A DNA stretch of 64,000 bases from Streptomyces fuscichromogenes (GTDB lineage Bacteria; Actinomycetota; Actinomycetes; Streptomycetales; Streptomycetaceae). Below, in pieces: positions 59,123-64,000 of the stretch. Under the pieces are notes generated by a model, which was not told the DNA's origin, did not search any database, and saw only the letters and a program-made list of their open reading frames with translations. The stretch is from assembly GCF_014645815.1 (NCBI RefSeq), contig NZ_BMML01000024.1:62001-126000 (forward strand), in the 5' to 3' direction. Every line of letters starts with the position of its first letter. The stretch's first letter is position 1. A program made the position numbers and the translations under genes.

Positions 59123-59992
59123 ATGGCTTCCGGTCAGCCGCATCCCCAGCCGCGTCCGCCGTCGTCGGGACGGGCCGCCGAGGTACGACGGCGGTTCGCC
59201 GAGGAGGTGCGGTCCGAGCAGCCCGATCTGGCGACGTTGTGTCTGCTGCTGGGCGCGGCGGCCGACGGGTCGCTGGACGAGGCCGGGATCGACGCGGCGC
59301 AGATGGAACTGGACCGGCTGGCCGGGCAGCTCCCGTACCGGCCGGGCGGGCCGCACGCCTGGGCCACGGCGGCGCACCGGGTGCTGGGCGAGCGGTTCGG
59401 TTTCCGGGGCACCGCTCCCGACTACCAGCGGCTGGAGTCCTCGCTGCTGCACGAGGTGCTGCGGTGGCGGCGCGGGCTGCCGATCCTGCTGTCCGTGGTG
59501 TGGCTGGAGGTCACCCGGCGGGCCGGGGCGCCGGTGTACGGGGTCGCGCTGCCGGGGCACTTCGTGGTGGGGTTCGGGGCCGCCGAGGAGCAGGTGCTGG
59601 CCGATCCGTTCGACGGCGGGCGGGTGCTGACCGGGACGGACGCGGAGCTGCTGGTGGCGGGGGCGGCGGGGGTGCCGCTGGAGCCGGGGATGCTGGAGCC
59701 GGCCGGCGCCCTGGATGTCGTACGGCGGATCCTGAACAACGTGCGGGCGTGGGCCGCGGCCCGTCCCGAGCGGTCGGAGGTGGGCCTGTGGGGGGTGGAC
59801 CTCTCGCTGCTGATGCCGTCGCATCCGGCGCGACTGCGGTACGAGCGGGCGCGGTTGCTGGTGGAGCGGGGCGAATTCGTGGACGGGGCGGAGGAGTTGG
59901 AGGAGTACGCGGGGTTGATCGACGTGGTCGACGAGGGGGCGGCGGAGAAGGTGCGCGGGGAGGCGCGGGCGGCGCGGGCTCGTCTCAACTGA
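59123..59992 (+). CDS. SirB1/transglutaminase-like family protein
   Basis: 289 residues starting at ATG 59123 with GAGAG upstream. The central segment YQRLESSLLHEVLRWRRGLP, ILLSVVWLEVTRRAGAPVYG and VALPGHFVVGFGA with LADPFDGG is the SirB1-type fold (related to transglutaminases, with His in PGHF and Asp in ADPF, but Ser replacing the catalytic Cys). The C-terminal part is TPR-like (RLRYERARLLVERGEFVDGA). Function unknown. Operon with the upstream GNAT gene is likely. Confidence 0.85.
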   Translation: MASGQPHPQPRPPSSGRAAEVRRRFAEEVRSEQPDLATLCLLLGAAADGSLDEAGIDAAQMELDRLAGQLPYRPGGPHAWATAAHRVLGERFGFRGTAPDYQRLESSLLHEVLRWRRGLPILLSVVWLEVTRRAGAPVYGVALPGHFVVGFGAAEEQVLADPFDGGRVLTGTDAELLVAGAAGVPLEPGMLEPAGALDVVRRILNNVRAWAAARPERSEVGLWGVDLSLLMPSHPARLRYERARLLVERGEFVDGAEELEEYAGLIDVVDEGAAEKVRGEARAARARLN

Positions 59993-60028
59993 GCCGGATC
60001 GGGGGCCTGTTCGCCTTCGCCGTAAGGG

Positions 60029-60151
60029 CGGGTGCGCTCGCGGGTGCGGGCGCGGGCGCGGGCACGAGTGAGAGCGCGAGTGCGGGCGCGGGCGCGAGTG
60101 AGAGCGCGGGCGCGAGTGCGGGCGCGAGTGCGGGCGCGAGTGCGGGCGCGT
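60029..60151. repeat. GCGAGTGCGGGC-type tandem repeat tract
   Basis: Units GCGCGAGTGCGG and GCGCGGGCGCGAGTGAGA repeat about ten times. The tract is purely G, C, A and T-poor, lies just after the SirB1-like gene and runs straight into a dispersed element copy. Confidence 0.85.
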
Positions 60152-60188
60152 GGGGGCTGGACGCGCAGTTCCCCGCGCCCCTTGGCAG
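60150..60188 (-). repeat. Dispersed intergenic element, copy
   Basis: GTGGGGGCTGGACGCGCAGT then TCCCCGCGCCCCTTGGC, reverse-complement orientation, at the end of the tandem repeat tract. Confidence 0.8.
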
Positions 60189-60278
60189 GCCGCTCCGCCC
60201 GGCGCCGACACGGCACCGCTCCCTCGCCGACCGCCGCCGAGCCGCCGGTGTCCGGTCGGCCGCGACCCGTGAACCGGC

Positions 60279-60893
60279 CTACAGCCAGCCCTTCTCCCGC
60301 GCGATCCGGACCGCTTCCGCTCTGTTGCGCACCGCCAGTTTCTGGATGGCCGTCGAGAGGTAGTTCCGCACCGTCCCCTGGGAGAGGTGCAGCGCGGCTG
60401 CCAGTTCCGCGTTGGTCGAGCCGTCGGCCGCCGCGCGCAGGACCTCCCGCTCGCGGTCGGTCAGGGGGTTGGCGCCCTCGGCGAGGGCCGCTGCCGCCAG
60501 CGTGGGGTCGATGACCCGTTCGCCGGCGAGGACCTTGCGGACCGCCTCGGCGAGCTGGGCGGCGGGGGCGTCCTTGACGAGGAACGCGTCGGCGCCCGCC
60601 TCCATCGCGCTGCGGAGGTAGCCGGGGCGGCCGAACGTGGTGAGGACGACCAGCTTCACCGCCGGCAGCGCCTTGTGGAGCCGGGCCGCCGCCTCGATGC
60701 CCGTGCAGCCCGGCATCTCGATGTCGAGCAGGGCGACGTCGATGTCGTGCTGCCGGGCCGTCGGCAGCACCTCGTCGCCGCGGGCGACCTGGGCCACGAC
60801 CTCGATGTCGTCCTCCAGGCCCAGCAGGGCGGCCAGTGCCTCACGGACCATCGACTGGTCCTCGGCGAGGAGGACCTTGATCGTGCTGCTCAT
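60279..60893 (-). CDS. LuxR/NarL-type response regulator (DesR-like)
   Basis: 204 residues starting at ATG 60893, overlapping the kinase stop (ATGA). Receiver domain: LLAEDQSMVREAL (acidic pair), VALLDIEMPGCTG (phosphoryl Asp), VVLTTFG and FLVKDAP (Lys). DNA-binding domain: LTDREREVLRAAADGSTNAE then LHLSQGTVRNYLSTAIQKL. It is paired with the kinase below and probably binds the palindrome upstream of the ABC genes. Confidence 0.95.
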   Translation of the reverse strand: MSSTIKVLLAEDQSMVREALAALLGLEDDIEVVAQVARGDEVLPTARQHDIDVALLDIEMPGCTGIEAAARLHKALPAVKLVVLTTFGRPGYLRSAMEAGADAFLVKDAPAAQLAEAVRKVLAGERVIDPTLAAAALAEGANPLTDREREVLRAAADGSTNAELAAALHLSQGTVRNYLSTAIQKLAVRNRAEAVRIAREKGWL

Positions 60894-62098
60894 GCACCGG
60901 ATCCTACGGCCACGCCGGCGGCCAGCGGGACCCGGGCGACCAGCTGGAAGCCGTGCTTCAGACGGCCCGCCTCCAGCGTGCCGCCCGCCTTCTCCAGCCG
61001 CTCGGTGAGCCCGGTGAGGCCGTTGCCCGGACCCTTGCCGGAGCCGCCCGAACCGTCGTCCTCGACGGCGAGTTCGAGGACCGGGCCGTCCAGGGTCTGG
61101 CGGCGCAGCAGTTCGACCGTGCAGCGGGTCGCGCCACTGTGCCGGACGACGTTGGTGACGGCCTCCCGCAACGCCCACGCGAGGGCGGCCTCGCCGTCCT
61201 CGGGTACGTCGGTGAGGTCGGGGTCGGCGGGGACCTCGGCGGTGACCGCGGCCGCGGTCAGGGCGACCTGGGCGCCCGCGAGTTCGGCGGCGAGCCGGGG
61301 CCGCCGGTAGCCGGTGACCGCCTCGCGGACGTCCACCAGGGCCTGCCGGCTGACCTGTTCGATGTCGGAGACCTGCTGGGCCGCCTTGGCGGGGTGGTCG
61401 GGGAGCATCCGGCCGGCCAGCTCGCTCTTCAGGGTGATCAGGGAGAGCGAATGTCCCAGCAGGTCGTGCAGGTCCCGGGCGAGGCGCAACCGCTCCTCGT
61501 TGGCGGCCAGTTGGGCGACAGTGGCACGGGCCTTGCGCAACTCCACGGTGGTGGCGACGAGTTGTCGGATGCCGGTCATGGAGTAGCCGACCAGGAGCAC
61601 CACCAGGAACAGGCCCCAGGCCTCGTCCAGGTCGTGGGCGTGCCAGCCGGCCAGCATCATCGCGGCGGTGGTGGCCGGGATCGTCCAGTAGGCGACGCGG
61701 AGCGGGAAGGTGACCCCGCACATCACGGAGACGTACACGAACAGGCCGAGCCAGGAGCCGCCGAGGCTGAAGGCGAGGACGACCGCGAGTACCCACTGCA
61801 CGGCGACCGCGGCGCTGACGATCCCGCCGCGGAACGTCCGGCCCATCTGGCGGAAGACGATGGTCAGGTAGATCGTGACGAAGGCCGCCAGGCCGGCCCA
61901 GCCGGCCACCGTGGCACCCAGGGTGTGGTGCCCGGCGGCCAGGTCGCTCACCGGGGAGGCCAGGAAGACCAGCCACGGCAGGACCCACACCAGCTTGCGC
62001 ATCGCCTCGCCCCGGCTGCGGGGCGGCTGGCCGATACGCACCAGCCGGTCCGCGCGGGCTTCCTCGTCGGGCCGCAGGTCTTCCGTCATCGTGCTCAC
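60890..62098 (-). CDS. DesK-type sensor histidine kinase
   Basis: 402 residues starting at GTG 62098, overlapping the permease stop (GTGA). About five membrane helices lie between residues 30 and 175. The dimerisation helix carries the phospho-His in ERLRLARDLHDLLGHSLSLI (HisKA_3 type). The ATPase end shows WALREAVTNVVRHSGATRC (N box), VEDDGSGG (G1) and GNGLTGLTERLEKAGG (G2). It probably senses membrane state or a membrane-active drug and phosphorylates the following regulator. Confidence 0.95.
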   Translation of the reverse strand: MSTMTEDLRPDEEARADRLVRIGQPPRSRGEAMRKLVWVLPWLVFLASPVSDLAAGHHTLGATVAGWAGLAAFVTIYLTIVFRQMGRTFRGGIVSAAVAVQWVLAVVLAFSLGGSWLGLFVYVSVMCGVTFPLRVAYWTIPATTAAMMLAGWHAHDLDEAWGLFLVVLLVGYSMTGIRQLVATTVELRKARATVAQLAANEERLRLARDLHDLLGHSLSLITLKSELAGRMLPDHPAKAAQQVSDIEQVSRQALVDVREAVTGYRRPRLAAELAGAQVALTAAAVTAEVPADPDLTDVPEDGEAALAWALREAVTNVVRHSGATRCTVELLRRQTLDGPVLELAVEDDGSGGSGKGPGNGLTGLTERLEKAGGTLEAGRLKHGFQLVARVPLAAGVAVGSGA

Positions 62099-62835
62099 GC
62101 CTTCAGCGTGTCCTTCCGGTACAGCCAGGCCGCGCCGCCGACGAAGAGGGCGAAGAAGACGACGAGGATGGCGATGTCCTGGGCTTTCGGGGCCTGGCTC
62201 TGCTCGATGGCCCGTCCCAGTGCAGCGTACGCGTGCGTGGGCAGCCACTTCGCGATGTCCTGGAGCCAGGTCGGGAAGGAGGAGGACGGCCACCACAGGC
62301 CGCCGAGGATCGACAGGCCGAAGTAGGTGATCATCGTGATCGGGCGGACCGCGTCCCCGGAGGCGAGATAGCCGATGGCCACGCCGAGCGCGGCGAAGAC
62401 CAGGCTGCCGGCCCAGATCGCGCCGGTGAGGGCCAACCACTGCCAGGCGTCGAGGCGTACGTGCTTCACGGACGCGGCGATCAGGAAGACGACCACGATG
62501 GACGGCAGGCTGACCACGGCGGCGCTGGCGGTCTTGGCGAGGACGTAGCCGCGGCCGGGCAGGGTGGTCAGCCGCAGCTGCCGTACCCAGCCGCTCTCGC
62601 GCTCCTTGGCGATGCGCTCGCTGTTGCCCATCAGCACGGCGGTGAGGGCGCCGAAGGAGGCCATGGACACCATGACGTAGGCGGCGACGGAGAGGCCGGA
62701 GTTGTCGACGGTCTCGCCGGTGCCGCCCTGGCTGGCGACCAGCAGGAAGATGATCGAGGGGTAGATCACCGAGAAGAACAGGAACTTGCGGTTGCGCAGG
62801 GCGCGGGCGAGCTCCAGCTTGATCAGGGCGTTCAT
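62095..62835 (-). CDS. ABC-2 type transporter permease
   Basis: 246 residues with six hydrophobic segments (FLFFSVIYPSIIFLLVAS; AYVMVSMASFGALTAVLMG; SAAVVSLPSIVVVFLIAASV; ALTGAIWAGSLVFAALGVAIG; MITYFGLSILGGLWWPSSSF; IAILVVFFALFVGGAAWLY). NSERIAKERESGWVRQLRLT is the cytoplasmic coupling region. Its ATG overlaps the ATPase stop (ATGA). With the ATPase it forms a drug or lipid exporter of the DrrB/YvfS type. Confidence 0.9.
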   Translation of the reverse strand: MNALIKLELARALRNRKFLFFSVIYPSIIFLLVASQGGTGETVDNSGLSVAAYVMVSMASFGALTAVLMGNSERIAKERESGWVRQLRLTTLPGRGYVLAKTASAAVVSLPSIVVVFLIAASVKHVRLDAWQWLALTGAIWAGSLVFAALGVAIGYLASGDAVRPITMITYFGLSILGGLWWPSSSFPTWLQDIAKWLPTHAYAALGRAIEQSQAPKAQDIAILVVFFALFVGGAAWLYRKDTLKA

Positions 62836-63776
62836 GACTGCGGGGCCTCCTTGGCCTCTTCGGCCTCCGTGATGGCGACGAACGCCTGCTCCAGGCCGAG
62901 CCCGGCGACTTCGAGGTTGCGGGGGTAGACGCCCAGGCCGTAGAGCGCGTGGACGGTGGCGTCGGCGTCGGAGGACTGGATGCGGATCGTCTGGCCGGAC
63001 ACGTCCACGGCCGTCAGGAAGGGCAGCGCGCGCAGCGGCGCCTCGTCGATCTCGCCCTCCAGGTCGAAGGAGATCCTTCGCGCCCCGGCCTTCGCCTTGA
63101 TCTCGGCGGCCGTCCCGTCGGCGAGCAGCCGGCCGCGGTGCAGCACCAGCACCCGGTCGGCGATGGCGTCGGCCTCCTCCAGGTAGTGCGTGGCGAACAG
63201 CACCGTCCGTCCCTGGTCGGCCTGTTCCCGCATGGTGGCCCAGAAGGCCTGGCGGGCGGAGACGTCCATGCCGGTGGTGGGCTCGTCCAGGACGATCAGG
63301 TCGCTGTCACCGGCGGTGGCGAGGGCGAAGCGGACGCGCTGGGACTGGCCGCCGGAGAGCTTGTTGACCTTGCGGTCGGCGATCTGCGAGATGCCCGCGC
63401 GGGCGAGCACGTCGGTGACCTTGTAGGGCTTCGGGTGCAGGTCGCAGGCCAGCTTGACCAGTTCCCGGACGGTGACCTCGTCCATCAGGCCGCCGCTCTG
63501 GAGCATCGCGCCCACGCGTCCGGCGACGATGGCCTCGCGCGGGTTCAGCCCGAACACGCTCACCGTGCCGGCGTCGGCCTGCTTGAGGCCGAGCAGCAGG
63601 TCGAGCGTGGTCGACTTGCCCGCGCCGTTGGGCCCGAGCAGGGCCACGGTCTCCCCCGGGTGCAGCCGCAGCGAGAGCCCGTCGACGGCCCGCACGTTCC
63701 CGTAGGTCTTGCTCACTTGGTCGAACCCGACCACCACCGGGGTTCCGGTGGCCGTCGTCGCCGCTGTCGTCGTCAT
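62832..63776 (-). CDS. ABC transporter ATP-binding protein (DrrA/YvfR type)
   Basis: 314 residues starting at ATG 63776. Walker A LLGPNGAGKSTTLDLLLGL, Q loop VGAMLQSGGLMDEVT, signature NKLSGGQSQRVRF, Walker B LIVLDEPTTGMD, and switch His FATHYLEEAD. The C-terminal extension after residue 220 is typical of DrrA. It is the first gene of the four-gene operon and is preceded by a palindromic operator candidate. Confidence 0.95.
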   Translation of the reverse strand: MTTTAATTATGTPVVVGFDQVSKTYGNVRAVDGLSLRLHPGETVALLGPNGAGKSTTLDLLLGLKQADAGTVSVFGLNPREAIVAGRVGAMLQSGGLMDEVTVRELVKLACDLHPKPYKVTDVLARAGISQIADRKVNKLSGGQSQRVRFALATAGDSDLIVLDEPTTGMDVSARQAFWATMREQADQGRTVLFATHYLEEADAIADRVLVLHRGRLLADGTAAEIKAKAGARRISFDLEGEIDEAPLRALPFLTAVDVSGQTIRIQSSDADATVHALYGLGVYPRNLEVAGLGLEQAFVAITEAEEAKEAPQS

Positions 63777-63833
63777 GCCTCCATGCTGACGGCGAGCCCC
63801 CGACCGACGGCAGTGTCGGGCGTCCGGAGAGCC

Positions 63834-63851
63834 GCATGACAGATGTCATGC
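63834..63851. promoter_or_regulatory. Perfect palindrome, candidate response-regulator operator
   Basis: GCATGACA-GA-TGTCATGC lies 58 bp upstream of the ATPase start. Inverted TCAT/ATGA-type sites are bound by DesR/LiaR-like regulators, the kind encoded at the end of this operon, so autoregulation is likely. Confidence 0.65.
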
Positions 63852-63873
63852 ACAGCGCCTGACAAACGCGAAA

Positions 63874-63899
63874 GGGCGCCCGGTGCACACCGGACGCCC
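63874..63899 (-). terminator. GC hairpin between the right-edge gene and the ABC operon
   Basis: GGGCGCCCGGTG pairs with CACCGGACGCCC with one mismatch. It is just after the stop of the leftward right-edge gene and before the ABC operon promoter region. Confidence 0.65.
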
Positions 63900-63911
63900 C
63901 TTCGCCACGGG

Positions 63912-64000
63912 TCAGCTCGGGTTGGTGTCGATGACTCCGATGCGCTGCGCCGCCGTCTTGCCCACCAGGGCCTTGCGCAGTGCGGAGGCGACGTCCTGTG
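63912..64000 (-). CDS. C-terminal end of an unidentified leftward gene (cut by window)
   Basis: 28 codons are visible, reading QDVASALRKALVGKTAAQRI then GVIDTNPS and a TGA stop. Codon use is normal for Streptomyces and a hairpin follows the stop, so it is a real gene end. Too little remains to name the family. Confidence 0.6.
   Translation of the reverse strand, partial: QDVASALRKALVGKTAAQRIGVIDTNPS

Noticed and set aside
1..64000. tRNA, rRNA, insertion sequences, prophage or attachment sites
   Set aside because: No tRNA-like cloverleaf, transposase, integrase or terminal repeat was recognised while reading either strand.

Overview
The window is high-GC actinobacterial DNA, almost certainly a Streptomyces chromosome. 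The signs are strong G/C bias at third codon positions, frequent GTG starts, many ATGA/GTGA stop-start overlaps, and a gene order I recognise from Streptomyces. From memory, two blocks also match the mycobacterial core. About 1-33 kb resembles the helicase / ATL / moeZ / DUF3152 / hydrolase / TetR / DUF3107 / ferritin-like / rhlE block. About 37-58 kb resembles the corA / MgtE-like / DUF1003 / mrp / tatB / htrA / rseA / sigE / methyltransferase / tag / folP2 / LOG / dapE / dapC / ferredoxin block. I see no rRNA, tRNA, insertion sequence, prophage or CRISPR array.

Layout. 1-10.1 kb: C-terminally cut UvrD-type helicase with a RecB-like nuclease motif, an alkyltransferase-like (ATL) repair protein, a 929-residue membrane protein joining a degenerate kinase-like domain to an MprF/UPF0104-type domain, and two tandem S33 lipoprotein peptidases sharing a nearly identical 121-bp patch. 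10.1-11.3 kb: moeZ. 11.4-16.4 kb: a tightly overlapping five-gene operon (PelF-like glycosyltransferase, polytopic membrane protein, 68-residue ORF, sugar epimerase, spherulin-4-type hydrolase) that looks like a compact exopolysaccharide locus. 16.7-22.3 kb: a peptide/opine-type ABC importer preceded by a leaderless Cys-containing leader peptide and an attenuator-like hairpin. These last two operons sit between moeZ and the DUF3152 gene, which I remember as adjacent in mycobacteria, so they look like a lineage-specific insertion.

22.4-33.4 kb: DUF3152 zincin-like protein, alpha/beta hydrolases, TetR regulator, DUF3107, ferritin-like protein, a DEAD-box RNA helicase with a long basic repeat tail and an apparent CTG start, and a NYN-domain protein. 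33.5-37.1 kb: 50-residue ORF, MarC, PHP phosphoesterase, zinc-ribbon protein, SUFU-domain protein. 37.6-43.7 kb: CorA, a channel-less MgtE-N/CBS protein coupled to a DUF1003 protein, and Mrp. 43.8-48.9 kb: TatB, a degenerate HtrA-like protein, anti-sigma factor, ECF sigma factor, divergent O-methyltransferase, DUF3117.

49.3-60 kb: enoyl-CoA hydratase, 3-methyladenine glycosylase I, DivIVA-like protein, FolP2-type protein, LOG-family protein, the lysine/diaminopimelate genes dapE and dapC, a 7Fe ferredoxin, a lysozyme-like secreted protein, and GNAT and SirB1-type proteins. 60.3-63.8 kb: a four-gene coupled operon (ABC ATPase, ABC permease, histidine kinase, LuxR-type response regulator) with a palindromic operator candidate upstream. 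The right edge cuts an unidentified leftward gene. A dispersed intergenic element with the core GGGGAACTGCGCGACCAGCC recurs about seven times.
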